64,000 nt of DNA from Aselliscus stoliczkanus (GCA_033961575.1 CM066730.1:138473523-138537522), one strand, 5' to 3'; positions 1 to 14,000 are shown, numbered from the stretch's first letter. Numbers and translations are program-made. Notes: generated by a model not told the origin, from the sequence alone.

Positions 1-839
1 AAGTGAGATAATTCACATGAAGCACTTAACACAGGGTCTGGCAAACAGCAAGCATTGAGTAAACATTAGCTATGATGAGTGTCACTGAGTCTATATCGGG
101 TTCAATACATGTTGGTTTTTCTCTCTTTTCCTGCAGTAGTTACTGTGGGCTCTGCTCAAATCTTTGTTTCCATGCTGTCTCTCCCCGCACCCCAAGAGTA
201 TTTGTGTTCTGAGCCTCTCATCTCTGTGTGGAAAGGCAGGGAGGACTTGGGGCAGGAAAGAGCAAAGATTGAATGTCAAAGCTTAGAGATCACAGGAGAT
301 CCTGAAGCACTCAGACAAAATGGGGGATCTAGCCTAGAGGGATGGAACTAAAAACAGATACAGGTGTCCTAACTTCCCAGCCAGGGCACTTTCCATGACA
401 TCCTGATTTGTCCCTGGAGGCAGCCTGGCTGTCCTCAAATGCACTTTGGGAAAACCAGCTCCTTGGTCTGTGCGTGGCTGGGCATTTGGGCTGTTTCTTC
501 TTTGATTGTTTATGATTGAAGATGACATGGCTGTAAACATCTAACATCTGAGTATAAATGATTATTTTCTTTTGGATTTTCTTTTTCCCTTAGGCAAATG
601 TCCTCAGAGTGGAATTACTAGGTCAAAAAATACAGACAGTGATATAGCTATAAGGAAACTCGACCCATAGCAAAGTCTTCCAGAGGAAGGAACTCATTTC
701 CCAGAAACCTTAAGATGGAGATGTTAGTGTTTGAAACAAGTTAGGAGTGGAAGGAGAGCCCAGAGCTGAATCTTCAAGTCTGCAATGGAGAGAAGGGAGT
801 CTTTGACTAGGAGTGCAATGCCTGGAAACCTCGGGTAAT
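1..839. other. No gene recognised; old interspersed sequence
   Basis: No coding signal stands out. Around 560-640 the sequence resembles an antisense L1 3' fragment (a splice-like CCCTTAGGC followed by GTGGAATTACTAGGTCA, a phrase common in old L1 copies). The rest is not recognised. Confidence 0.4.
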
Positions 840-1010
840 TTCCCCAAGAAATCGCATTTAGATGAGTGCTTCCTAAATATTACTGTGCATAGGATCTTGA
901 TAATACGCAGAATCTGATTCAGGGGTGGGACCAGAATCTGCATTTCTAATGAACTCCAGGTGGTGCTGCATCTGCTTATCAATGGACCATACTTTTGAGT
1001 AGCAAGAGTT
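840..1010 (+). mobile_element. MER5A-like hAT relic
   Basis: The order of phrases (GAATCTGATTCAGGGGTGGG, then AATCTGCATTTCTAATGA, then CCAGGTGGTGCTGC, ending with a call like ACTTTTGAGTAGCAAG) is that of MER5A/B, short non-autonomous hAT-Charlie elements shared by placental mammals. No target duplication is visible, as expected for an old copy. Confidence 0.6.
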
Positions 1011-1360
1011 TAGGTTCCTCTGTCTTTGCTCATGCTATTCTTCTGCCTCACACATCACTCCCACCGTTTTTCAGATCCAAAGAATTCCCTAGATTGACCT
1101 CACCAGGGTTGGCAAGGTGCCCCTCTGCTCTGGTGCCCTGTATCTATGACTATCAGAACACTGACCATGCTGTAGTAAGTTGTATGTCTCTTTCTCTTCC
1201 TGAAGGCATGGACCAGTCTTATTCATCACTATATTCCCAGCATCTAGCATGATGCCTATCATGGTTTGGGCCTAATTATTATCACTGGGTCATGGGTGGG
1301 TGGAGGGATAGATCGCTGGGTGGATATATTAATAAATGACTGTGAGGAGAGGGGAATAGG
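1011..1360 (+). mobile_element. L2 LINE 3' fragment
   Basis: The tail order 'GAAGGCATGGACCAG...TATTCCCAGCATCTAGCATGATGCC' followed by a short GGGTGG-type simple stretch matches the 3' end of old L2 LINEs, in sense orientation. Confidence 0.45.
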
Positions 1361-2029
1361 AAGTAATGGGTTAGGAAAAGCATGGAACAATCAGATTTGG
1401 TCTCATGATCATTGCTGTCTACTTGGGGACATCTGAACCACACTCACTACTGAAAACCCCGAGTCAGTGACCCACTTCTGATCCTTGCCAACTCTTTCTA
1501 CACCCCCAACAGTGCAGACCCTGAACCAAGAATGAACTCAGATAAATGAATAAGATCCAGGAAGCTTAGAGGTCCCTCACAGGGTGGCTCTAATAAATAC
1601 CAGAAAACAAAAAGCAGGTGTTGGCAATCTATCTCCTGCCAAAAGAGTTATTTACACAAGTTTCCAAAGCAATCCCCTTCATCGCTTTTACATGGCTATT
1701 ACACAGTCCTCTGTAGGGAAAGGTCTGGCGTTGGTTAGCTCAGTGGATTAGAGAGTGAGTCCCTCCAAGCCAAGGACAGCTGGACCCTTTTCCCCTCCTC
1801 CGCTCCAAAGCTGCAGGCAAGCTGCCCAGTACTGGCCAGGGTTGCCCATGGTTCTGACAGGGCCCAGTGATTAGCGAATGAGCACAGGTCAGTGTGATTC
1901 CATCCCTCCTACTAAAACATGAAAGATAGTGCCATGAAGGAGAATAAACTTGAGCTTTGATATCAGACAACCCTAGGAACCAAACATGGATACCTCGTTC
2001 ACTTACCAACTGTGTAATTTTTCTTTTTT
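1361..2029. other. Gap, nothing recognised
   Basis: Mixed composition without a repeat or gene I can name. Open frames here are short and lack homology to any family I recognise. Confidence 0.4.
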
Positions 2030-2754
2030 CTTTTTCAAATTATTTTGAAATAATTCTAAACTAACAGAAATGTTTCAGAAAGAGTACAAGGAACTCCTGG
2101 GTACCCTTTGCTCAGATTCATCAATTTTTAACATTTAGCCACATTTTGTATCTCATTCTCTTTCTCTTTCAATTTTTTGGTTTCAGTCAGTCCTTTTAGA
2201 TTGAAGGTGACAAATGTTAATCCACACAAAAAAATTACATTCTTAAACAAAAAAATTAAACAAAAAGTTATTCATAAGTCACAAAACTAAATAAATATAA
2301 AAGAAATAAAAGTAAACTTTAAAATGATACTGTTTTTAAGTTTGTAGTATTTATACTTCTAAAGTTATTAAAGCCTAAAACTGCACAAAGATTTTTGGGA
2401 CACTTTAATATTACATATTAATATACAACTTGTTTTTTGGAACCATTTGAAATTGGATTGATTGTACATATAGTGCCCTATACATTATGCGTCTTAGTCC
2501 TTTCCTGTGTGTTACCAATGAGCAAGGATATTTTCTTATATAACCTCACTGTAGTTTCAGGAACTCTAAAATTAATAGAATACTTTTATATACAGTCTGT
2601 ATTCCAATTTTTTCAATTATACCAATGTCTTATGTAGAGTATCTGAAGAAATTATGGGGCTCATTTATCTCTGTATTCAATTTTACATGTTTTCTTGTTG
2701 ATTTAATTTTGTTTTTTGACTATTTAGAACATTAACATACTTTCAAAGTCAAAA
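2030..2754 (-). mobile_element. Old L1 3'-UTR fragments (antisense)
   Basis: The stretch from 2036 (AAATTATTTTGAAATAATTC, then text about 'acatttagccacattttg') is typical of antisense L1M 3' ends. 2200-2440 is AT-rich and not assignable. After the SINE at 2766-3222, L1-like sequence seems to resume (3234-3460). Family and exact limits are uncertain. Confidence 0.4.
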
Positions 2755-2765
2755 CTATACAGAGA

Positions 2766-3222
2766 GGAGCCGGCCGAGTGGCGCACTGGTTAAGAGCTGG
2801 TTTTGGGATGCCAGCAGCCCTTTTGGGATCCCACATATGAGGGCCAGTGACACTGCCCTCTACAGCTAACAACAGCTCCACCTGGAGCTGGGCTGTGAGC
2901 CCCAGCGATGGTGTAGGTTGCAGCCCCTGCTGCAGTGGGCTGCCATAGGCTACAGTGAGTGGCCCGCAGCCAGCATGAGTGGCTGGCAGCCAGCGTGAGC
3001 TGCCAATAGCCGCGGTGAGCAACCATCCAGAGGCCGGACGACCGATCTGCCTCATCCGGGAAGAGCACAATGACGATACCAACATGGGCCAGTGAAGCAA
3101 CGTCCTCCCCAACTAGACTGAAGAACAAAAAGACAGCAACTTGTCTGTTCTCCTTCCCTGATTCCCCAACGCTGTTCCCCTCCCCCAACTCCCCAATAAA
3201 AAATCTTAAAAAAAATAAAAAG
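2766..3222 (+). mobile_element. Composite tRNA-headed SINE, copy 1 (full length)
   Basis: The element is flanked by a perfect 11-bp target-site duplication, CTATACAGAGA, at 2755-2765 and 3223-3233. The head (2768-2850) looks tRNA-derived: GAGTGGCGCACTGGTTAAGA fits an A box, and a degenerate B box lies near TGGGATCCCACAT. It then continues past ACACTGCCCTC, where short relatives stop, into a body with four 20-bp units (2937-2956, 2957-2976, 2977-2996, 2997-3016). The tail has CCCCAATAAAAAATCTTAAA and A-rich DNA. Two other full-length copies lie at 34489-34935 and 48521-48975. L1-type machinery is the likely mobiliser (inference from the duplication and A tail). Confidence 0.85.
2937..3016 (+). 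repeat. Four-unit 20-bp tandem repeat inside SINE copy 1
   Basis: Four consecutive 20-mers: GGGCTGCCATAGGCTACAGT, GAGTGGCCCGCAGCCAGCAT, GAGTGGCTGGCAGCCAGCGT and GAGCTGCCAATAGCCGCGGT, followed by a partial GAGCAACC. The units share the GAG..GC....AGCC....T pattern and phase. The same four-unit array is present in the other two full-length copies. Confidence 0.8.
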
Positions 3223-3233
3223 CTATACAGAGA

Positions 3234-3660
3234 TGTGTTCTTCCTCCCTAATTCTTTCCAGTTTGTTCCCTCAACCCCTTGTGGGTATCCAATTTTATTG
3301 CTTTCTAGTTTACCATTCCTGTATTTCTTTTTGCAAAGGTAAACAGATAGATACATTTGTGTTTTCTCATTTCTCCTCCTTTCTTACACAAAAAGTAGTG
3401 CCCTATATATACACTTTTGCACTTTTTTTTTTTCTGGAAGTCATTCCACATCCATTCAGGGAAATGCACACACTTGTGGGAGAATTTTACGGCCACACAT
3501 TATTTGCTGCTCCTCCAGGAATCTATTTCTTCTTCCTTTGAATTTGGGATGGCCTTGTGAAGTGCTCTGAGCAATAACAGCACGTGGCATCAGTGCTTTT
3601 ACATCTTTCAGGTGTGATTTATAGTTTTCTTTGTATAATTTCTGAGCATTTCTTATTAGA
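3234..3660 (-). mobile_element. L1-like fragment resuming after SINE
   Basis: Low-complexity pyrimidine-rich sequence with 'cattccacatccattcagg'-type wording is consistent with an antisense L1 3' region interrupted by the SINE. Identification is tentative. Confidence 0.3.
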
Positions 3661-3800
3661 AATTCTGTAATCTTAAACAAGTTACTTTATCCTTCTGAAT
3701 CTCAGCTTGCTCATCCATAAAAAAAGGGGATTATAATAGTTTCCTTGAAGAGTTACTGTCAATAGTAAATCAGATAAACTGCAAACTAAGTCCTGTGTAA
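3661..3800 (+). mobile_element. MIR SINE fragment
   Basis: The MIR core order is visible: 'aacaagttactttatcc', then 'tgaatctcagcttgctcatc', then an AAAAGGGGATTATAATAG phrase, matching the sense MIR core. Confidence 0.55.
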
Positions 3801-4640
3801 ATCCTAGTTTCCTTACTCTTTCCCTCGAGGCTCACGCTTGCTCTTGAGGAGGGGGGAAGGGAATAATTCATCACACCTGTCTAGCAAGGACATTGCCTAG
3901 GTCAGTCAATAAGTCAGTCAACATTGTAGAGCTCACAGTGTCCCAGGGCCTGTGACAGTTACTGGGGATATAATCGTGAGAGAATCAAACACGATTCCTG
4001 CTCCCATAGAGCTTCTGGTTAATGAACATTTCCTATGAATCATACAAGATTTTACAATTCAACAGATGCTAAAATTATACCACACAGGGAAGTGGAGGCT
4101 TTAAATACTTTTATAATGCAGATCCCAGTTTAAGTCCTCATGCAAGCAGATATTACCTAACATGAGAAAGAATCAGAGCTGGAGGGAACACACAGGGGAG
4201 GGAACTGAGGATCAGTGGGTCCTGATGTGACCAGGATCCACAATCCATGAGTGACAGAGCTGGGACTAGAAACTCGGTATCCAGGCTCCCAGGCTGGGGT
4301 ACTTTCCAATACACACCCACTGTCATTCTATTTTTCCATCTGCATCTCTTGTCACGGTCACGTACATATCGAGATTTCAGCTGTCCATGCTGGTTGTCTA
4401 GGGAACATTGGCCAGAAATGAACAGCACATTTCTAAGAAAGACCTGATATCACTAGAGCTATTATGTCATGAGGCTGCAACACACTCCACAAAGAAGGTA
4501 ACCTAACGTAACTATATTGACATATAGAGTTAGAATGAGGATCAAATGAGACAAAATCAGAACCACTCTAGCTAGTATTGTTTGGAATCAGACAGACTCA
4601 ATAATTGACTGTCTACGTGAGCTTTACCAGGTTGTTCAAT
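3801..4640. other. Gap, mostly unassigned; probable MIR pieces
   Basis: 3890-4100 carries phrases of a widespread old repeat ('cagtgtcccagggcctgtgacagttactggggatataat'). 4190-4300 ('gagtgacagagctgggactagaa') resembles an antisense MIR. No coding sequence. Confidence 0.35.
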
Positions 4641-4649
4641 TTCACTGAG

Positions 4650-5190
4650 CATAGTTTGTTCTCACCTTTAAAATGAGCATGTACCTGTGGAATCTGTGGA
4701 AGATAGTGCTAATTATTCTCAGTTTGGTTCCCCCTTCCTCTATATTAATAAAATCCCCCAGTTCTTAGCTGGGCAAATGGCTGTCTGGAATAAAGACTAC
4801 ATTTCCCCAATTTGTAGGTATGGTCATATGACTAAGTTCTGCCTGGTGGAAAGCTAGCAGAAATGGTATGTAGAACTTCCAGGAATATTCTTAAAGGGCA
4901 GAAGTACGACTTCTACTTTTTTTTCCGGCCTTTGGTTGGAATATAGTGGGGAAAACTTGAGCTAGAGGAGCTATCAGGGATGAAGATGTAACCCTGGGAA
5001 TTCACACACAGTGAAGCATAGGCTAGGAGTCTGGGCCACTATGAGCCCTGAACCATCCTGAACAGCTTACTAACATTTTAATGTAAATTTTTTTTTCTAT
5101 TGTTTTTAAACCACTATTTTGGGAACTAGGATATCTTGTTCAGTAATGGAACTGGTCCTACAAATATTTACTTCTTGCTATAATGGGTAT
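4650..5190 (+). mobile_element. MaLR/MLT1-like LTR relic
   Basis: The 3' part (TTTTTAAACCACTATTTTGG, then 'ttgttcagtaatggaactggtcct') follows the usual end of MLT1/MST-type solo LTRs. The element is old and its start is not defined. Confidence 0.4.
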
Positions 5191-5229
5191 CTGTTGCTTT
5201 CGACTGCCTGGCTTCTGTTTCTCCCAGCT

Positions 5230-6406
5230 TTAATAATTACACCTCAAGTTTTCTTTGAGAAATGACCCCTCTCCCAGCCTTACTGGATCACCTTCCCCTA
5301 AGCTTGACCAACTGGACTGTGAATTTGAATGGAATTTGAATCTTGGACAGTGTAACCAAAGCACCAAGAATGTCAGAAGTGGATATGTCCTGGAGGTGGG
5401 TAGCAAAGAAAGAAAGTTCTTCCATACTAAACAGCATCAAATAAAAAAGGTAGCAGGAAAGCTAAATATAGAAAATCACCATTTTACAACCACCATAATA
5501 GTGGATTCAAACAAGAATCATCAATGGATGCGAAAACCTTCAGTGAAAAAAATGTCAGGGAACAAGATATTCACAGTCCCAAAGTACCACAATAGAGATT
5601 ATTTATCAATTACAAAGGTATAAAGTTACCTCCACAGTTGAGAGACCTGGTGAACTTCACTTAACCAGATGATCAAAGGCAGTATCACCAATGATGGGAC
5701 ATCCTGTGACCCTGATATGTAGCACTGGGAAGGATTCAACATTATCTGTATAGCAGTTATGACAAAACTTATTAATCTGAAAATAATTAAGGGGAAATAG
5801 TCAAACAAATTCACACTGAGGAACATTCTGCACATTAACTGGCTTAGACTCTTCAAACACTTCACTGGCATGAAAAACTTAAAAAAAAAATGCTGGGGAA
5901 TTATTCTAGATGAAGGAGGCTAAAAAACATGATAGTTAAAATGTGTGGTCTTTGATTGGATCTTGGATAAACAAAACAGGACAGGTATCAAGGACAGTTT
6001 GAGGACAATTTGGGAAATTGGAATATAGATTGCATGTTATATGAAGTATAATATTTATAGTATATTACATTAATATGTAATATGTATTGTACATTATCAA
6101 TGTAAGTTTCCTAAGTATGAAAATTGCAGTTATATAGAAGAATATTCCCATTCTCTTGTTTTTAAGAGATCCACACTGGAGTATTTTGGGGCCAACTATC
6201 ATGATGTCTGCAACTAATATTGAAATGGTTCAGCAAAAACTTAAAATGAATAAGCACACACACATGCACAGAGAAAGAGAGACGAGAAAGGGAGAAGCAA
6301 ATGTTGCCAGATGTGAACACTTAGTGGAGCTGCTTGAAGGGCATTGCTCCAGTGTATTCTTCTTGCAACTTTTCTGTAAATTTAAAAATTTCCAAATAAA
6401 AAGATA
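5230..6406 (+). mobile_element. Old L1 3' end (sense)
   Basis: From 5900 the text follows an L1M 3' UTR: a 'gggaaattggaatat' segment, 'gatccacactggagtattttggggcc', 'atgatgtctgcaac', 'aaatggttcagcaaaaa', 'cttgcaacttttctgtaaat', ending in TCCAAATAAAAAGAT. The 122-codon open frame at 5255-5623 lies in this element or its flank and resembles no known protein. Confidence 0.6.
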
Positions 6407-6510
6407 GGGGGTGGGAAGTTTCTTTTCCTTTATCCGTCCTAAGAGTGAAATACAAAACCTTCAAAGCAATGCTAGCTTCTTGTCATATCACATGCCCTTG
6501 GCCTAATTTT

Positions 6511-6682
6511 TTTTTTATTATTGGGGAACAGTGTGTTTTTCCAGGACCTATCAGCTCCAAGTCAAGCAGTTGTTTCAATCTAGTTATGGAGGGCACATCT
6601 CAGTGGCCCATGTGGGGATCAAACCGACTACCTTGGTGTTATGAGCACTGCGCTCTAACCAACTGAGCTAACTGGCCACCCC
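6511..6682 (-). mobile_element. tRNA-Ile-like (VES-type) bat SINE, antisense
   Basis: Read on the minus strand it starts near GGCCAGTTAGCTCAGTTGG, followed by TTAGAGCGCAGTGCTCATAA and TCGGTTTGATCCCCACATGG, i.e. tRNA-like A and B boxes with a CAT anticodon position. It ends in a 'gatgtgccctccataactagattgaaacaa' body and an A tail. An imperfect target duplication (GGCCTAATTTTT / GGCCCTTAATTTTT) flanks it. It is a retroposon, not a tRNA gene. Confidence 0.75.
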
Positions 6683-6699
6683 CTGGCCCTTAATTTTTA

Positions 6700-7075
6700 A
6701 CAAATTAAATTTAGAAGGATGAAGAGTTATGATAAAGGGGGGGGTGGGGGTCAAGACATAGTGACATAAGGAGCCCTGAAGACAGAGAACCTACAGGCCA
6801 TGGGAGTAGCCCCTGCAGCTATCAACATGGAGCCACGGAGGCTTGCCACTATAATGGACATTTCAGGTCTCACCTGGGTTCAGTCTGTGTGACAATGGCC
6901 TTCAGGATGCATTCAAGGTAGGCAGAGTACCAGAAGAGGATGGTGAGCAAGAAAATTGGGAGTTTATTACACTGGTGATCAGGCCCTGCCTCTTTCTCCA
7001 GTCTTATTTCCTATGCCTCTCCCTTCAGTCTTTTCCCTTGCTCCTCTGAATCTCTAGCCACAGACCTTCCTACTT
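6700..7075. other. Gap, nothing recognised
   Basis: Contains a G-rich run at about 6738-6750. No gene or nameable repeat seen. Confidence 0.35.
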
Positions 7076-7079
7076 CTTA

Positions 7080-7595
7080 AAAAGGCCACATATGTCTTTC
7101 CACTTACAAATGGGATGGAGCCCACATCCTTATCATGCATAGAAGGCCCTCCATCCTTCTGCCTTAGCCAGCTCTTCCCTCACTCAACTCCTTTCCCATA
7201 TTCTTGTCCCTATGCATAAGCCATTCTAAACCCATTGCCAAATTCAATATTTGCCGCTTCATATCTCAAGCCTGCCTGCCTGGAGTGACCTCCCTCTCCC
7301 CTGGACTCTCCTGTGAACATCCACACTTCCCTCAACTCTCAGCTCAGTGCCTTCTTCCGTGGAGTTTTCCCTGCTCTTGACTCCTGACCTGAAAGCTCCT
7401 GCTTCCACCAGTCTCCCCTTGACTGGCTCCAGCACATCTTCTTATTCTGTGGCTAAGACCCTTCTCTTGATCAGCTAGCCTCCCCCAGGATTTTGTGACC
7501 TTCCAGACACGAGGGATGGCGTCTGACTCGTTCCAGTGTTGACAGTAATACCAGGCTTCAGGTTTGTGAATGAACGAACGAGTGAATAAAAGGTA
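7080..7595 (+). mobile_element. L2 LINE 3' fragment
   Basis: Degenerate L2 order: 'ctccctcccctggactctcc', 'cagctcagtgccttcttcc', 'tggagttttccctgc', and the tail TGAATGAACGAACGAGTGAA. Typical of ancient L2 copies in sense orientation. Confidence 0.6.
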
Positions 7596-7759
7596 AACTA
7601 CTCCAGGCTTAGTAATGATAACGTCAATAACAACAGCAGCAAGGCTACTGGTGATGAATACTTACTGAGCATGTGCTCTGTGCCAAGAATTAGCCCAATT
7701 GCCTTTACCCAAAGGATTAATTCCCTAAAAGAATTGTGAGGCATTGGCTCTGAATAATT

Positions 7760-7771
7760 AAAGCCAATCAG
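7760..7771. repeat. 5' target-site duplication of the HSP90AB1 retrocopy
   Basis: AAAGCCAATCAG, identical to 10319-10330 just after the A-rich tail. This pair defines the insertion limits. Confidence 0.85.
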
Positions 7772-10318
<2,547 letters not shown>

Positions 10319-10330
10319 AAAGCCAATCAG
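10319..10330. repeat. 3' target-site duplication of the retrocopy
   Basis: AAAGCCAATCAG, matching 7760-7771. Confidence 0.85.
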
Positions 10331-10560
10331 TAGTGAGCTATTACCATGTGTCTAAGCATATCTAAGCATTTTACATGTACTTGCTCATTAAGCCTCACAA
10401 TAGCCTTGTGAAATATGATAATACTATTATTAATTTCTTTTTATAGATGAGGATACCAAGGCCTTGACAAATGAAGTTATTCGCCTCAGGTCACACATCT
10501 AGTAAGTAATGGAGTTCGGCTTCACCTCCTTGCAGTCAATGGTAAGACTCCAGCCTCCAT
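10331..10560 (-). mobile_element. MIR SINE (antisense)
   Basis: Antisense MIR wording: 'ctaagcattttacatgtact', 'catt aagcctcacaatagcc', then TATAGATGAGGATACCAAGG and 'ggtcacacatctagtaagt'. The retrocopy seems to have landed beside or within it. Confidence 0.7.
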
Positions 10561-11225
10561 TACTGCGTACTTCTCAATGCCCTTGTCAAAGCTTAGAATA
10601 GCTGCAACTGTCATGAAGAGTTGTGAACGTTCAATGTGGTCACTGCAAACAGTTCTCAATTTCAAAAGACATTTTTGGGGGTGACAAGGTGCTTTTGCAT
10701 GCCTCTACACACAGCACCTCCGAGTTGCCTTCACTTAATCCCAGCGACCATGATATTTGACATTTTGGGTTGCATCAAATTGGCATAGGTAACATGATAA
10801 AACATCTTAGTGTGAATAAACGCAGAAGACGTGACCAGGAGTGCTTTGGAAAAGCCATTTGTTCTGGATTCCTAAGTCATAATCCTCCAGTAAAAGCGCT
10901 TGAAATCCAGACTTGCTGGAAACAAACAATAGACTAAACATTGCATGCTCACATCCACGCCAGAAGGTGGGATGTTACAGGAGCCAGGCTTGCCAGCTTC
11001 AGTCTCTGACCCCTTGCAACACAGAGAGGAGCAGAGTCTAGGAAGTCCACAGTGTGTGCAGTGATCCAGCAAGAGTGCTTGAGTTGTACATGGACTTCAG
11101 ATTTAGAACGAGTGTGGGGCCTGTAGTTTCCCACATCCAGGATATTTGGGAGCTAGAGGCAGAGGGAAGGAGCTGGAGACGAGAGGTAGTGACAAATCTG
11201 GAGTCCCTCAGTTCGGGGCTTGACT
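10561..11225. other. Gap, nothing recognised
   Basis: Unique-looking sequence. Overlapping short open frames at 10870-11270 on both strands have no recognisable homology. Confidence 0.35.
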
Positions 11226-11380
11226 TCATGCTCTATAATTTATCCTTTGGTGTGAACCTGGGCAATTGAACCTCTTTGAGCCTTAATTTTATTATCTGTA
11301 AAATGGGGGTAATAGTGCCCACCCTATGAGTTTGTGAGAATTAAATGAAGAATGCCTATATATAAAGGTCTTCCTAATGA
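11226..11380 (+). mobile_element. MIR SINE (sense)
   Basis: Core 'gaacctgggcaattgaacc', 'tttgagccttaattttatta', TCTGTAAAATGGGGGTAATA and 'gagaattaaatgaa' is the standard MIR order. Confidence 0.7.
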
Positions 11381-11384
11381 TGAA

Positions 11385-11570
11385 TAACATTTACTGAGCA
11401 CCTCCAATGCCAGGCAATGCTTTAAGCATTTTTTAAAACATGTCTGAACTTATTTAATCCTCCCAAGCATCCTATGAAGAAGGGACCTGGAAATCAATAG
11501 CCTCTCCTGGGACACCAGAGACCCAGGAGCCAGGGAGAGAAATGGTTAGACATATTGACGGTCCCACATG
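11385..11570 (-). mobile_element. MIR SINE fragment (antisense)
   Basis: 'ttactgagcacctccaatgccaggcaatgc' followed by 'ttatttaatcctcccaagcatcctatg' is the antisense MIR front half. Confidence 0.55.
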
Positions 11571-11689
11571 GAAGATGTATCCTGGTAAAGTTACTGCCTG
11601 TTTCAGGTGAGAGCCCTTTACCTCTACTCTTAAAGTGGCTGCACAGAGATGGCTGAAGGCAGACAGACGGGAGTGAAACAGACCTTGTT

Positions 11690-11880
11690 CTCAGCCCAAC
11701 TTTTCCATGGATTGCTGAACATTCTCAGCAAGTTCCTTAACCTCTCTGAGCTATAGTGTCTTCAGTTATATCATGGGGGATAATTCTCTGAGCTAAGGTA
11801 TAGCAATGACAATTAACTGATATAAGATCTACAAAGAACTTAACTTTAAGGAATGCTCAGCAATAAGGAAGCTTATTGTG
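11690..11880 (+). mobile_element. MIR SINE fragment (sense)
   Basis: 'cagcaagttccttaacctctctgagc' and 'cagttatatcatgggggataat' match the MIR core. Confidence 0.6.
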
Positions 11881-13018
11881 ATTATTAACATTTTTATCAT
11901 TATTTCTCAAATGTGAGCAATTCATATTTGCAGTCCCATCCTTGCCTCCAATCTTAATGCAGATCTCAAAACCTCTTTACTCTCATAAAGAAATTCATTC
12001 ACACCAAAGATGGATTTTCCTGGAAATCTTATCAGGGAGACAGAAGAAGTAATTTACATTCCACATCCTAGAACAAGTACTTGGAATCCTCTTTTGACAT
12101 CTTTCTTCTCCTGAATCTAGATTCTGTGCTGCCTCTCAACTTGCTCATCTGTTCACCATGTGAAGCTCTATTCTCCTGCTTTCAAATTTTCCCAGGATCC
12201 TCTCAGTCTCTCACCACTTTTTAGTTCTTGACCAAATTTTACATCTAAACTTGCACATCCTACTCAACAAATCCAAAGGGCTGACATTGTCCAGCTGATA
12301 GTTTAGTTTAATATGTTAGGGATCTCAGCTCTGCCCCACCCTAGGCAGCCTATCAAAGTCCTTTCTAGACACACACAGAGCACTCCCTGAAAGGTGTCCT
12401 AGTAAAATTTTCTCTGTCACATTCCATTACTACTCTCCTCCACTACTATTATTGGGTAGCTTGGCACATAACAAGTACTCAGTAAATGGCAGGTGTCTGT
12501 GATTATTTACAGAACATTCTTACTGGTTCTTAGTAAAGCAGGTTTCTTATTGACTTCTAGTAGGAAATATAGTTAACCGATGGAGTAATTTTACATATGT
12601 GGGTGTCACAAATTTATACATTTTTTAAAGCAAAATACATTTTACAGTGGCCTTCTCTAGGATTTGTTCAAATGATGAAGACTCTTTCCACAATTTTACA
12701 TGTAATAGCATTATCAAAAACTAGCATCTGCTTGACTCTTATCAGCTAAACAAGTCAATAAGGAAAGTTGAATTGGTATGGAAACATCCTTGCCTGGTCT
12801 CTTAATCACAAGGAAGACAAAAATAATATAAAGCAGCAATCATTTGGGGGAGAAGGGGGAAACAAAACAGCCATGAGTCTGCTTGATGCAAAATACCAAT
12901 GAACACCAAGCAATATTAGCAGTTAAGCAAAAATCATCAAAATTCCAAATGTTCTTAATTCTGGTTTCAAAGAACTGGACTAGCAAGTCTTACTGAATCT
13001 TTCACAGAGAAACAAAGG

Positions 13019-13020
<2 letters not shown>
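11881..13020. other. Gap, nothing recognised
   Basis: AT-rich, probably unique or very old sequence. No gene signal. Confidence 0.35.

Positions 13021-13021
<1 letters not shown>

Positions 13022-13065
<44 letters not shown>
13022..13065. repeat. (TG)22 microsatellite
   Basis: Uninterrupted TG dinucleotides. Confidence 0.95.
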
Positions 13066-13068
<3 letters not shown>

Positions 13069-13389
13069 AGAGTAGGTCTCTGGCTATTTCAGTCATCTCC
13101 CTAAAGCAGTTAACCTTGTCCGCAAAGCTGATGAGTAGTCCTTTCCTCTATAGCTAGAGAAGGAAGGTCTGCCATTCTTGGGCAGAAAGGGACTGACTGT
13201 GAGATTTTACTTTCTCTATTAGAACTACCTGCTCTACGTGGGAATTTGCAGGTCGTGGTGATCTGTCAAGTTTCCAAAGAATTTTGTAATTCTTTTTGAC
13301 CTTGGTGTCTCCAGTTCAGGGACATGAACCTAAGGATAGGGGATAGGAAACTAGGAAAAAAAGACCACAAAAGACAGAAACTAGGGGGA

Positions 13390-13575
13390 ATAGCAGTTAC
13401 TGAACACCCACTGTATTTCAGGCATGCTGCCAACTGCTTTTACCTGTATAATGATGTTTAATTGTCACTGCATTCCAAGAGATTGCTATTATTTTCTTTA
13501 AATAAAGGGGGAAACCGAAACTCAGTGAGTAAGAGGCTTGCCCAAGTTCTCAGAGCTAGTGAGGGGCAGTTGAAT
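13390..13575 (-). mobile_element. MIR SINE (antisense)
   Basis: 'actgaacacccactgtatttcaggcatgctgcc', 'ggggaaaccgaaactcagtg' and 'cttgcccaagttctcagagctagtgag' follow the antisense MIR order. Confidence 0.7.
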
Positions 13576-14000
13576 AGTTTCTTGGTTTTCTGATTTCAGC
13601 TCTCATGTTCTCTTCAATATAACGCCTGTGTGAGATAGAGAAGAGGAAAGAAACTTGCTGTGTTTTCCGTAGCCAAACTCCTTGCATGCCTTTTGAGGTT
13701 CATAAGCGGGTGGTAAGAGCTCAGGCTTAAGAGATAGACAAGGCAGTTTATAACTTACCTGTATGACAGTGCCAGTTGTTACAAATAGTGAAAACTGCCA
13801 TATTTTCATACTAACTCATAAATTGCTGCAGGCCTGAGCCCAGTGAGTGCTCCCCCTGCTACCTCCGCCATCCCAAATGCTCCCCCAGGACTTCTCTCGC
13901 TTCTCCCCTTCAGCAACCAAATAGTTAAATCATTGCCTACTAGGGGGCCTCTGGGAACTTAATTCAATTCTTTGGCCAATCTGTTTTGATTCATGGGTTC

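Noticed and set aside
2790..3356. 188- and 126-codon open frames on the minus strand
   Set aside because: They lie in SINE copy 1; similar frames recur in copy 2 (34512-34841) because the SINE body is GC-rich and repeat-borne.
5255..5623. 122-codon open frame
   Set aside because: It lies beside or in an old L1 3' region, and its translation matches no family that I recognise.
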